Source: an uncultured Clostridia bacterium (lineage in GTDB: Bacteria > Bacillota > Clostridia > Christensenellales > UBA1242). Taken from it: a DNA stretch of 43,767 nt. Position 1 is the first letter of the stretch, and each line of letters begins with the position of its first letter. This document shows, piece after piece, positions 7,828 through 17,300 of this stretch. Made by a program: the position numbers and the translations under genes. Under the pieces are notes generated by a model. It saw only the letters and a program-made list of their open reading frames with translations. It was not told the origin of the DNA and searched no databases. The stretch is from assembly GCA_934754355.1 (NCBI GenBank), contig CAKVID010000007.1:1-43767 (forward strand), written 5' to 3'.

Positions 7828-10215
7828 ATGGAAAGTATTGAAGTATTGTCTCCAGTTGGAGACGAGAAAACTTTTTTTGGAGCGATTAACTCTGGTTGCG
7901 ATGCAGTATATATGGGGTTGCCCAAGTTTAATGCTAGAATGCGAGCAGAGAATATTACTCTAGATAATTTGCCAAATCTAATATCCTTTGCTCACTTGAA
8001 AGGTGTAAAAGTATACATTACTATGAATACACTTTTAAACGATAACGAACTAATTGAAGCGGTCAAATTGGCAGGCGTTTGTCTAAATGCAGGTGTCGAT
8101 GCTTTCATAGTTCAAGACATAGGATTAATTAATGTGCTTAAGGAAACTTATCCAAGTATTGTATTGCATGGCAGTACACAAATGGGTGTGCATAATGTAA
8201 TGGGGGCAATGGTTGCCAAAAGTCTAGGGCTTAGTAGAGTTGTATTATCTAGAGAATGTACATTAAGAGACATAAGAGCAATACATGATGCAGTAGATAT
8301 AGAACTAGAAGTATTTGTGCAAGGTGCTAATTGTATATGTTTCTCGGGCAATTGTTACTTGAGCAGTATCAAGTGTGGTGCTAGTGGCAATAGAGGAGAA
8401 TGCAAACAACTCTGCCGTTTGCCTTATACTCTAACCGATGGCAATAAGAATATTACAGGTTATACCCTTAGCCCTAGAGATAATTGTATGCTTGAGCGTA
8501 TAGAAGATTTAATTGCTGCGGGTGTTAAGTCTATCAAGATTGAAGGCAGACTTAGACAAATAGGATATATCAAAGTTGCCACTGCTAGTTATCGAGAAGT
8601 AGTAGATAGAATTATCTCTGGCAAGGAAATAGACTACAAGCCATATATGGATAGGCTATCAAGAGTATTCTCTAGAGGGGAATATGTAAGTGGTTATAAC
8701 CTAGGCAATAATATAATTGACCCTATAAATAATAATCACTTGGGCATTAAAATTGGCACTGTTCAATCTGTTTCTAAATTCAAAGATTTATATAAGATTG
8801 CAATTAAATCTAATACTCCTATTAATTCTGGCGATGGTCTTAAATTCAAGTGTAAGAATAATGATATAGTATCCATTGGTGTCGGAAATGTAGAATATAA
8901 TGACAAAACATTAATAGTTTTTGCCAAAAACAAGGTAGATATTGGCTGTTTTGTATATTTATCTAAAGATACAACTCTAGAAAATAGCGTTCCTAATCTA
9001 TCCAAAATGAGACCTCTTAGAATTAAAGCCAAATTTAATGCAGGAGAGCAGGTGAGAGTATCTTTTGCAAGTGGTAATGTTTGTGTAGATTACAAGGGAG
9101 ACATATGTGCTTGTGCTATAAATAAGCCTATAACCGAGCAGAATATTGTGGAGCAATTATCCAAAGTGGATAAAGAGATTTTTGATAATCCAACTTTTGA
9201 AATCGTAACAAATAATGCATTTGTCCCTCTTTCTCAATTGAATGAAATTAGAAGAGAACTAATTGTACAATTGCAAGAGAAATTATTAGAAGAATATAAA
9301 GTAGTTACTGCTAAAACTTGCAGTACTAATAATATAGCAAAGAGTACTAACAATATAGTAAACAACACTAATAATTTGGTAAACGATAATATTCACAAAT
9401 ATTTAAGTAGTGATAATTTATATAAAGATGCAAATATTAATGATGCTAAGTATGTTTATGACGATAGTCAAAATATAGATGGTCAAAATATAGATATTGA
9501 TAGTAATAATCAATATAGTAGTAATGTTGATAATGATAATCAAAATAATACTAATGTTGATAATAATTTATCTTCATATTATGATAATGATTGCAGACTT
9601 GCTATTGTAGATGAAAATTTTAATATCGCTCAGTTTGTAAATAATTATGATGGCTTAATTCTTGCACCAAGTGTGTATAGATTAGATATTATAAAATCCT
9701 TTATGGAAAGATACAATAAATCGTTCTCTTCGCCTCTTATTCTTAATCTTCCATTAATTGCTAGAATTGATGATATTAGTATTATAGATGAAATCATCTC
9801 TGCTACTGGCGACAAGGTTATATTTATAGCAAATAATATATATGGCTTGCACTATGCTTACAAATACAATATTTGGGCTGGGGCTGGATTGAATATTGTG
9901 AATATGAGTAACTATAAATATATGCAATCTATAGGGGTCAGGAAGATTATATCTTCTATAGAGAAATGGACTAATAGATTGTTAGGTACAATCAAACAAG
10001 ATAATTATCCGCTAATGACTATTACATCTTGTCCTACTAAATTATTATATAATTGTGATTGTGGCTCTTGTAAATATTCTGAGTATATCAAATACACTAG
10101 CAATAATTATAATTTGAGCGTGCGAAGATATAAGATTGCTAATTGTTATTTTGAATTGTATGACGATAATAAAATTAGTACTAATAATTGTAATATAATT
10201 GATTGTAGAAAGTAA
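7828..10215 (+). CDS. U32 family protein, RlhA-like RNA hydroxylation enzyme
   Basis: 795 residues. The N-terminal U32 barrel begins SIEVLSPVGD and carries the four conserved Fe-S cysteines C169, C176, C192 and C196 in the pattern NCICFSGNC...NRGEC..LC. A DUF3656-like middle follows (about 300-490). Residues ~494-587 are an Asn/Asp-rich linker of very low complexity, and the C-terminal domain contains a second cysteine group (SCPTKLLYNCDCGSC). Long U32 proteins of this layout relate to RlhA, which makes 5-hydroxycytidine in 23S rRNA, while shorter ones (TrhP) act on tRNA U34; the old name peptidase is misleading. The exact substrate is inferred. It starts four bases after the P-II-like gene and precedes an FAD oxidoreductase. 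Confidence 0.8.
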   Translation: MESIEVLSPVGDEKTFFGAINSGCDAVYMGLPKFNARMRAENITLDNLPNLISFAHLKGVKVYITMNTLLNDNELIEAVKLAGVCLNAGVDAFIVQDIGLINVLKETYPSIVLHGSTQMGVHNVMGAMVAKSLGLSRVVLSRECTLRDIRAIHDAVDIELEVFVQGANCICFSGNCYLSSIKCGASGNRGECKQLCRLPYTLTDGNKNITGYTLSPRDNCMLERIEDLIAAGVKSIKIEGRLRQIGYIKVATASYREVVDRIISGKEIDYKPYMDRLSRVFSRGEYVSGYNLGNNIIDPINNNHLGIKIGTVQSVSKFKDLYKIAIKSNTPINSGDGLKFKCKNNDIVSIGVGNVEYNDKTLIVFAKNKVDIGCFVYLSKDTTLENSVPNLSKMRPLRIKAKFNAGEQVRVSFASGNVCVDYKGDICACAINKPITEQNIVEQLSKVDKEIFDNPTFEIVTNNAFVPLSQLNEIRRELIVQLQEKLLEEYKVVTAKTCSTNNIAKSTNNIVNNTNNLVNDNIHKYLSSDNLYKDANINDAKYVYDDSQNIDGQNIDIDSNNQYSSNVDNDNQNNTNVDNNLSSYYDNDCRLAIVDENFNIAQFVNNYDGLILAPSVYRLDIIKSFMERYNKSFSSPLILNLPLIARIDDISIIDEIISATGDKVIFIANNIYGLHYAYKYNIWAGAGLNIVNMSNYKYMQSIGVRKIISSIEKWTNRLLGTIKQDNYPLMTITSCPTKLLYNCDCGSCKYSEYIKYTSNNYNLSVRRYKIANCYFELYDDNKISTNNCNIIDCRK

Positions 10216-10247
10216 TTAAAATGATTGCTTGATTTTTTAAGGAAAAT

Positions 10248-11831
10248 ATGTATAAAATATCCAATATTAAATTACCTGTTGATTTTAATAAAGATAATTT
10301 GCCAGGGTATGTGGCTAAAGAAATTAGAGTAAATTCTAATACTATTAGCAATGCAAGACTTTACAAATTATCTATTGATGCTAGAAATAAGTCGAATATA
10401 TTTTATGTTGCGACTATCCTTTTTGATTGTTCCATGCATTTACAAATTAGTAAATACAAGAATGTAAGTATCCATGAGAAAGTAGAGAAAAAGATTAAGA
10501 AATACAACCCCAATTGTAATAAAAATATTATAGTAGTAGGCAGTGGACCAAGCGGATTATTTACAGCACTTACTCTTGCCGAGAGTGGTGCTAAGGTCAC
10601 GGTATTAGAGCGTGGTTATGCTATGGATAAGCGAAAGTTAGCAGTAGACAAAATGATGTCTGAAGGTGTACTGGATACTGTTTCTAATATTCAATTTGGC
10701 GAAGGTGGAGCGGGTACATTCTCAGATGGTAAATTAAATACTGGAATAAAGAGTGAACACATAGAGCGCGTGTATGAGACTTTTGTTAAGTTTGGTGCAA
10801 GTGATAATATTATGTATGATGCTAGAGCACATATAGGTACAGATGTACTTTCTAGTGTAATTGTTAATATGCGAAAATATATGGAAGGTCTAGGTGTTAC
10901 ATTTTTATTTGAACACAAATTAGTAGATATTAATATGTGTGATGATAAAGTGGGTAGTGTGCTTGTGAGTACTTCTAATGGAAATATTACATTGCCCTGT
11001 GATATATTAATTATGGGCATTGGACATTCCGCTCGTGACACTATTCGTATGCTTTTTGACAAAAAGTTGCAACTAAAACAAAAACCATTCTCAATGGGTT
11101 ATAGGATAGAACATTTGCAGAGAGATATTAATACCTCACAATATGGCGAAATTTACGCCGACCAACTACCTCCTGCCGATTATCATCTATTTACACATTT
11201 GCCAAACGGCAGATGTGTGTACACATTCTGTATGTGTCCGGGCGGAGTGGTTGTGCCAGCAATGAGTGAAGAGGGAACAATTGTAACTAACGGAATGAGT
11301 TATCATAGTAGAGATGGAGTTAATGCCAATTCAGCAATCCTATGTAGTATAGATACCTCAGATTTTCCAAGTGATAATCCATTATCTGGAATTGATTTGC
11401 AAGAGAAATATGAGCGTTATGCTTATCTTAAAAATAATAGTTACACTGCTACTGTTCAGAAAGTGGAAGATTTTATTAGGGATATTCCTTCCTCTTCTCT
11501 TGGCAAAGTAAGTCCCACTTTCTTGCCACGCTACAGTATTGGCGATGTATCAGATATGTTGCCAGACTTTGTTGTAAGTAGTATAAGAGAAGGTATAATT
11601 GATTTAGATAGTAAATTGCATGGCTTTGCTGGGAATGATGCAATACTTACTGGAATTGAGACTAGAAGCAGTGCTCCTTATCAAGTAATTAGGAATACTT
11701 CTATGATGTCTAGTATAGATGGCCTTTATATGATAGGCGAGGGTGCTAGTTTTGCTGGTGGAATAGTATCTTCTGCGGTGGAAGGCATAAAGTGTGCAAA
11801 TATAATAATAGATGGTAGTTGGAATATTTGA
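10248..11831 (+). CDS. FAD-dependent oxidoreductase, COG2509 family
   Basis: 527 residues, full length for this uncharacterised dehydrogenase family. An N-terminal ~90-residue domain precedes the dinucleotide-binding motif VVGSGPSGLFTAL (about 96-108) and the acidic strand end VLERG. Family blocks follow: FGEGGAGTFSDGKL, GHSARDT, FSMGYRIEHLQ, CMCPGG and, near the C-terminus, IGEGASFAGGIVSSAVEGI, which closes the FAD site. Substrate and acceptor are unknown. The gene lies 32 bases after the U32 gene on the same strand with a GGAAAAT ribosome binding site, probably in the same transcript. The pairing hints at a role in the U32 hydroxylation chemistry, but that is inference. Confidence 0.88.
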   Translation: MYKISNIKLPVDFNKDNLPGYVAKEIRVNSNTISNARLYKLSIDARNKSNIFYVATILFDCSMHLQISKYKNVSIHEKVEKKIKKYNPNCNKNIIVVGSGPSGLFTALTLAESGAKVTVLERGYAMDKRKLAVDKMMSEGVLDTVSNIQFGEGGAGTFSDGKLNTGIKSEHIERVYETFVKFGASDNIMYDARAHIGTDVLSSVIVNMRKYMEGLGVTFLFEHKLVDINMCDDKVGSVLVSTSNGNITLPCDILIMGIGHSARDTIRMLFDKKLQLKQKPFSMGYRIEHLQRDINTSQYGEIYADQLPPADYHLFTHLPNGRCVYTFCMCPGGVVVPAMSEEGTIVTNGMSYHSRDGVNANSAILCSIDTSDFPSDNPLSGIDLQEKYERYAYLKNNSYTATVQKVEDFIRDIPSSSLGKVSPTFLPRYSIGDVSDMLPDFVVSSIREGIIDLDSKLHGFAGNDAILTGIETRSSAPYQVIRNTSMMSSIDGLYMIGEGASFAGGIVSSAVEGIKCANIIIDGSWNI

Positions 11832-11892
11832 CAAGTCAATATTCAAAGAGTACAATTGAGATTGAATTCATAATTGAAAGAAGGTTAATATA

Positions 11893-12333
11893 ATGTGTCA
11901 AGTTAATACTTTTATGTTTAAAGAAAGTCAACTAGACGGCGAGAAATTGATGGAAATTATCAAAATTTTCCAAAGTGAAGGATTTACAAATTTCTATGAA
12001 TACTCCAATCCACATCTTAGAAATATTCGTAGAGACCTAAGACTATTTCAGTGTGGCAATTTCTGTGATTGTGGCAGTGTTGTTACCAAGAAAGTTGTAG
12101 TAGATGAGATGATGGAGACTGCCGAGAGCGAGAAATTAATAGAGATAATTCGCAAATCTCTAGATATTGTAGATACGGTGTATCTATTCTCACACTGGTA
12201 CAAGGGTGGCAATGATATAGCCCGTGAGCGAGTGATATTGGAGCGAGCACCTAGGGTGATTCAAATAGATAATCTTAATGAACAAGTATTTAGAGATTTA
12301 TTCTATAATGAAGTATTAGAAATAAAAAAATAG
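11893..12333 (+). CDS. Hypothetical 146-residue Cys-containing protein
   Basis: I do not recognise the family. It is soluble, with Cys at position 2 and a cluster at C54, C58 and C60 (FQCGNFCDCGS) that could bind metal or an Fe-S centre. The second half alternates helix and strand (SEKLIEIIRKSLDIVDTVYLFSHWYKGG). The start is supported by AGAAGG nine bases upstream. It is the last gene of the plus-strand run that begins at 5509 and ends in a bidirectional terminator shared with the marR-type gene. Its position after a redox flavoprotein and an Fe-S enzyme suggests a redox or metal role, without direct proof. Confidence 0.7.
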   Translation: MCQVNTFMFKESQLDGEKLMEIIKIFQSEGFTNFYEYSNPHLRNIRRDLRLFQCGNFCDCGSVVTKKVVVDEMMETAESEKLIEIIRKSLDIVDTVYLFSHWYKGGNDIARERVILERAPRVIQIDNLNEQVFRDLFYNEVLEIKK

Positions 12334-12360
12334 AGCTCTACATTTTAGAACTCTATTTTA
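12326..12360. terminator. Bidirectional terminator overlapping two stop codons
   Basis: AAAATAGAGCTC at 12327-12338 pairs with GAACTCTATTTT at 12348-12359, a 12-bp stem with one mismatch. A-runs and T-runs flank it on both sides, so it can stop both converging transcripts. It includes the stop codon of the plus-strand gene and abuts that of the minus-strand gene. Confidence 0.8.
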
Positions 12361-12770
12361 TTTAGTGCATTAACAAGTGCTACTTTTTCTGATGTGGAGA
12401 GTTTGCTTATAGATGATGCAATTAGTTTGGAGTGAGCGGTCTCTCTTTTTTTTCTCAGTGCTACTCCACTAGGGGTCAAAAATATCTGTACTTGCCTTTT
12501 GTCATTATCATTTTTTTCTTTGATTACATAGCCTTTATCTTGTAGTCTATCCAGATTAGTTGTAAGTGTTCCGGGTGTGATAGATAGAATTTTGGCAATG
12601 TTATTAGCAGTATTACATTTATTTCTGGTGGTTATAGCAATCGCATCTAGAGTATTGAATTCTTTAAGTCCAAGTGGCCCTAGACTTTTTAGTAATTTTT
12701 CCTCATTAGAAATTACTTTGCCATATACGCTACTAAGTATCTCTTCTAGTATTATATCTAAATTATCCAT
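12345..12770 (-). CDS. MarR family transcriptional regulator
   Basis: 141 residues, a normal MarR length. The winged helix is clear: recognition helix region ITPGTLTTNLDRLQDKGYV and wing with DKRQVQIFLTPSG, flanked by helices for dimerisation. It is the last gene of the ppa-dtd-unknown-marR operon and follows the unknown gene by eight bases, with AAGGAG immediately upstream of the ATG. MarR proteins bind short palindromes and often answer to phenolic or lipid ligands; the target here is not shown. A candidate palindrome lies in front of this operon (14201-14214), which would allow autoregulation, but the link is speculative. Confidence 0.88.
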   Translation of the reverse strand: MDNLDIILEEILSSVYGKVISNEEKLLKSLGPLGLKEFNTLDAIAITTRNKCNTANNIAKILSITPGTLTTNLDRLQDKGYVIKEKNDNDKRQVQIFLTPSGVALRKKRETAHSKLIASSISKLSTSEKVALVNALNKIEF

Positions 12771-12778
12771 AGTCTCCT

Positions 12779-13141
12779 TTATTCTTGTATCCAGCCCGCT
12801 TCTTCCATTACTTCTCTAATGCTATTTTTGAAGCCCGCTTTAATTACTCCAATTATAATAAGTGCATCTCTTATGTATGCTACATCTTCATTTATTTCTT
12901 CGTCATCTTTCTCGGTGTATAGTGTAGGTTCATTATCTACCACCACTCTATCTCTTTTTAGACTAGTAATTATTTTCAATTCTTTATTATATTTCTTCAC
13001 GCAATAATCTATCCATGTTATTGCTTCTTCGTGGTCGTAGTTATAAGCATAATGGTCAAGAATATATATTTCGTTTACAATTTCACTAACTGAGCGTAAA
13101 TTTTTGTAAAGATTAAAATATCTTTCAAGTACTTCATTCAT
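12779..13141 (-). CDS. Hypothetical 120-residue helical protein
   Basis: No family recognised. It is mostly alpha-helical and acidic, with aromatic residues in the first half (YILDHYAYNYDHEEAITWIDYC) and no membrane segment. The ATG at 13141 is chosen over the upstream one at 13162 because GGAGGG lies eight bases before it; it overlaps the end of the dtd gene by eight bases, so translation is coupled. It sits between dtd and the MarR regulator in a compact operon. Its conserved placement is unknown and no function can be assigned. Confidence 0.65.
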   Translation of the reverse strand: MNEVLERYFNLYKNLRSVSEIVNEIYILDHYAYNYDHEEAITWIDYCVKKYNKELKIITSLKRDRVVVDNEPTLYTEKDDEEINEDVAYIRDALIIIGVIKAGFKNSIREVMEEAGWIQE

Positions 13142-13586
13142 GCTCTCTTCCCTCCGCTTCAAGTATTAGCGTAAATGGACCATTAAGCGAGGTATTTATA
13201 TCCATATGCTCCCCAAAGTTGCCATGTTCTACATGTAAACCAAGTGCGCTTACTTCATCAACTAGTTTTAGATACAAATCTAATGCTTTGTCTCTCTTGG
13301 CTGCGTGTATAAAATCTGGACGATGACCTTTTCGGGTGTCTGCTTGCAGAGTAAAATTACTTACAATCATTATATCTGCTTTCACATCTAGTAGAGATAA
13401 ATTCGTCTTGTCCATGTCGTCTTCAAACATTCTTAAATTTGCTATCTTCTTTGCCAAGAATTTAACATCATAAATGGTGTCGTTTTCATTTACTCCTACA
13501 TATGCAAGAACTCCAAAACCTATTTCACTTTTGAAATCCAAACTGGTTAGTTTTGCCCAGTCTACTCTTTGCATTAATATCTTCAT
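13134..13586 (-). CDS. dtd: D-aminoacyl-tRNA deacylase
   Basis: 150 residues, the usual DTD length. It removes D-amino acids, and glycine mischarged on tRNA-Ala, from tRNAs in the cytoplasm. The start MKILMQRVDWAKL is typical. The SQFTL-type active-site motif appears as SNFTLQADTRKGHRPDF, with Asn in place of the usual Gln, and the GP dipeptide of the cross-subunit Gly-cisPro loop is in SLNGPFTLIL. The start overlaps the ppa stop by one base (TAATG), so the two are co-translated. The enzyme is usually a homodimer. Confidence 0.95.
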   Translation of the reverse strand: MKILMQRVDWAKLTSLDFKSEIGFGVLAYVGVNENDTIYDVKFLAKKIANLRMFEDDMDKTNLSLLDVKADIMIVSNFTLQADTRKGHRPDFIHAAKRDKALDLYLKLVDEVSALGLHVEHGNFGEHMDINTSLNGPFTLILEAEGREHE

Positions 13587-14119
13587 TATTCACCCAAGAA
13601 ATGTACTTTATAAGACTTCATTGCGTTTGCAATACATTCTTCGGCAGCCTCTTTGCCACCAGTCTCTAGTACTTCTACCTTCTTATTTTCTAATTGTTTG
13701 TATACAGTCAAGAAATGTCTCAATTCTTCCATAATATGAGTAGGCAATTCACTTACATCTCTATAGCCATTGTATTGAGGGTCGCCAAATGGAATGGCTA
13801 TAATTTTCTGGTCGCCTTCGTTACGGTCTCGCATATTAATTACTCCGATTGGAAAACATCTAACCAAACTCATCTTCTCTATTGGTTGACTGCAAAGTAC
13901 AAATACATCTAGAGGGTCGTTATCTTCTCCATAAGTTAGTGGAATAAATCCGTAGTTCATAGGATAGTGAGTAGAAGTGTATAGTACTCTATCTAGTATA
14001 ATTAGTCCTGTTTCTTTGTCTAATTCGTACTTGTTCTTGCTTCCGTGTTCTATTTCTATACATGCCACAAAGTCATTAGGTTTAATTCTCTCGGCATTAA
14101 TATCTCTCCAAATGTTCAT
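13586..14119 (-). CDS. ppa: Inorganic pyrophosphatase, family I
   Basis: 177 residues, the size of bacterial soluble family I enzymes. It hydrolyses pyrophosphate to two phosphates, driving nucleic acid and nucleotide-sugar synthesis forward. The metal-binding signature is intact: ED66-N-D68-PLD71 in LTYGEDNDPLDVFVL. Other family blocks are YPMNYGFIP and the downstream FGDPQY. It is the first gene of the minus-strand operon, with AGGAGAGATT before the ATG and a promoter at 14166-14193. A 14-bp palindrome lies just upstream of the -35. Pyrophosphate is a product of GalU, encoded nearby under a similar palindrome. Confidence 0.96.
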   Translation of the reverse strand: MNIWRDINAERIKPNDFVACIEIEHGSKNKYELDKETGLIILDRVLYTSTHYPMNYGFIPLTYGEDNDPLDVFVLCSQPIEKMSLVRCFPIGVINMRDRNEGDQKIIAIPFGDPQYNGYRDVSELPTHIMEELRHFLTVYKQLENKKVEVLETGGKEAAEECIANAMKSYKVHFLGE

Positions 14120-14165
14120 AATCTCTCCTCTAAATATCTAAAACTTCTAATAAATTACAATTTCT

Positions 14166-14193
14166 ATTATATCTAAAAATGCAAAAAAGACAA
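14166..14193 (-). promoter_or_regulatory. Promoter of the ppa operon
   Basis: Read on the minus strand: TTGTCT (14193-14188), a 16-bp spacer and TATAAT (14171-14166), about 50 bases before the ppa start. Confidence 0.7.
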
Positions 14194-14200
14194 ACTTATT

Positions 14201-14214
14201 TGCAAATATTTGCA
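14201..14214. promoter_or_regulatory. 14-bp perfect palindrome, possible operator
   Basis: TGCAAATATTTGCA reads the same on both strands. It lies seven bases upstream of the ppa -35 and about 50 bases upstream of the plus-strand -35 at 14265. A closely related inverted repeat lies at the galU start of transcription (20008-20028). Confidence 0.5.
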
Positions 14215-14264
14215 CAAATTAGATATATAGTAAATATTTGTAATAAATAGTACTTTCTATTAGT

Positions 14265-14292
14265 TTGAGAATTTTATTTTTTTTGTTAAAAT
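14265..14292 (+). promoter_or_regulatory. Probable promoter of the giant CvpA-like gene
   Basis: TTGAGA at 14265-14270, a 16-bp spacer and TAAAAT at 14287-14292 with an extended TGt before it. The leader to the ATG at 14343 would be about 45 bases. Confidence 0.55.
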
Positions 14293-14342
14293 AATTAAAA
14301 TTAATTTTATTTGATAACTATATTTTTTATTTGAGGTTTTCT

Positions 14343-17300
14343 ATGGGTAATTATATAACATTAGGTCTAAATATTGCACTTGCCGTATTTGTTGGATTTG
14401 GCATAATATTTGGACTTATTAGGGGTCTTAGAAAGACGGCCAGTAGAGGTATATTTCTAGTTATTACAAGCATAATTTTGCTATTTATTACTATACCTAT
14501 TACTTCTGCACTACTCAAAATAAAGATTAATACAAACTTTACAGTCGAAGAGAATACTCTTACGGGTAGTCATAGTGTAGAAGAAATTGTTACATTTTTT
14601 GTAAAAAGTTTTGTGGGTAATGAATTTGCAAGTAATAATCCCGAATTTGTAAATGTAATAACAGCAATGCCATTAGTTCTTCTTAATGCTATTGTCTATT
14701 TCATGCTATTTATTATTTGTAAATATCTCTTCCTTCCTCTTAATCATTTATTTTATAAATTAACTTTTGCACCCAAGAAGAGAAAAGAAAGTTACGGCTT
14801 TAGTTCATTTAATAATGACTTTGATTTTGATAAATTAGAGAGTGAATTATTGAATAATAAAGATACAAATAATGCTGGACAAAATTCAGAAAGTAATTCA
14901 GCAAATGATAGTAGTGTGGCGGGTAACTCAAATGAAAGTGCACAAATAAATAATGTAAGTGGCGATAATGTTACATCAAATAATAATGCTTCCAATGAAA
15001 ATAATGCTTTGAATAGTGCTTCTGCAAATGCAAATAATACAGAAGATGTTTCTTCTAGTGAAGACCAGTTTGGCAAAGACGGCTTATTTATTAAGAAAGA
15101 AATTGAAGATCCTGTTATTGATAGTCCAATTAAAGAAGACTTTGATAAGCCAAGCAAAAGAGAATTAAAAAGAGCACAGAAAAAAGAAAAAATCAAGTAT
15201 AAAAAACATCGTTTGCTAGGTGGTCTTGTTGGTGCATTCGTGGGCATGTTTATTATGCTTAATGTGTGCATGCCTATTTATGGAATAATGAGAATAGCCA
15301 AAGAAGTAAATGAAATTGAAGTTGAACATTTAAGCAATGAGAAAATTGACTTGTCTGGCAAAACTAATGGAGTGTCTAATGAAGTAATTTTGGCTTATGA
15401 TAATTCTATATTCTATCCAGTATCCAAATATTTAGGGGTAGAGGGCTTGTCTCTTGCCGAATTTGATTTGCTTACATCTAAGACTATTAATAATAAGAGA
15501 GTTAATCTTCGTAGTGATATTACTAGCCTTGCCAAGACTATTGTCAAAGCAGATAATTTGATGGGTAAATACAAAGAATATACAAAAAACGGCTCAATTA
15601 CTACTCTTACACAAGAACAATTAAATGCATTACTAAATGATAGTAGTGAATTATTGGAATTTGCTAAGAAAGTAAATTTGGTTGATTGTGTAGCCGATTA
15701 TATTATTCCTGTTGCGTGTTCTATAGTTATAAATAATAACACCCAAATATCTGATAACCAAGTTATCAATAATCTAGCAATTAATGCCATCAAGGAATTA
15801 GCAAAATCAAAAGATATTAATGTCTTTGATGAGACAGTCAAAATAATAGACCTTGCATCTTATCTTAATCAACAAGGTTTGCTTATCAAATTTATTCATA
15901 ATGATTTTAGTGATCCAATTGCAATTTTGCAGGGTTTAGACGAAGACTTTGGCAGTGTATTCACAAGCAAATTATTTTCTCTTCAAACAGTTAGTATTAC
16001 CATGCCGTATATTCTAAATATCGGACTTAATTTCTTGGAACAATCCATCAATTATGGTTATGTAGAGAATGCGTACACACAAACAATCGAAGACATCAAA
16101 ACATCAGTTTCTAATTTTGTTAAAGAGGCTGTAAGCGTAGCCAAAACTATTGATACATCTTCAAATATTTATCTTACAACTAGGTCTTTGGAACCTCTTG
16201 GTAGATTATTACAAACAGTTAAAGTATCTGGAATTGTCAATCAAGAGACTTACAAAAATTTAATAGATTATGCCGTAGATAAATTACAAGAAGTTCTAGT
16301 TGGTCTGCTTCCAAATGATTTGGAAAATTATCTACTTAATGAATTTGTAGAAAATATCTCCAAAGTAGATAGATGGGACGAAGAAATGAAGAAAATTGCC
16401 TCGGGTATCACGCAATTAAGAGATGTAAATGCTGGAATACTAGGCGATGTTGTAGAGGGTAAGGATTTAAGACAAGGCACTTCTATTAATATTAGAATGG
16501 AACAAGGTGTATTTGATAATCTAGGCAAATCACTAGATATCTTGGAAAGTACAGTTCTATTTGGTGCAGTAACAACCAAGACAATTGACGAGAATAATTA
16601 CTCTTACTCTGGCACAGTCAGTTTGTTCTTAAGTCTGCTTGATTATGCAGATACAACTATCAAAAATGATATTAGCGACACAAATCTACACAAAGTAACT
16701 ACTGTGCTAAAAGACATGAAAGATAATCTAATTTATTCTAGACATAAGTACGATAGTGAAAATAAATTTTGGTCTTATGAATTAAGCAATGTTGCACCTC
16801 TTGTAATAGAAATTTATGATATGTTGCAATCGGGAGACTTTGATGTAACTATCGCACTTGGAGAAGGTCTAGATAGTGCCAAACACACTACTCTAATGGG
16901 AGGAGACACTACTATCAAATTTATGACCACCGCACTAGATATTGTTCAAGATGGTATTTTGGGTAGTTCTTATGAGTATAATGACGGCACAGATACTTCC
17001 AAACCACAAGTATTAAATGATAAAATTTACGAATTATTCGTAGCAGTCAAAGGCAATTTGAATTTGAGTGCAACCAAAGATAAAGTTAGACTAGATAGCA
17101 AATTTTGGCAGAACGAATTTGTATATTATAAGAATTTGAAAAATATTGCCGAGAATTCTTCAAAATTAAATTCTATTAACGATGCTAAAGTACTAGCAGA
17201 AGATTTGGATAATATTTCTAATAGTTATACAATTCCTCAAGATGAGATATTCTCAATTGTATCTTTTGCTATCAAAGATATTAAGACCAAGACCCCAACC

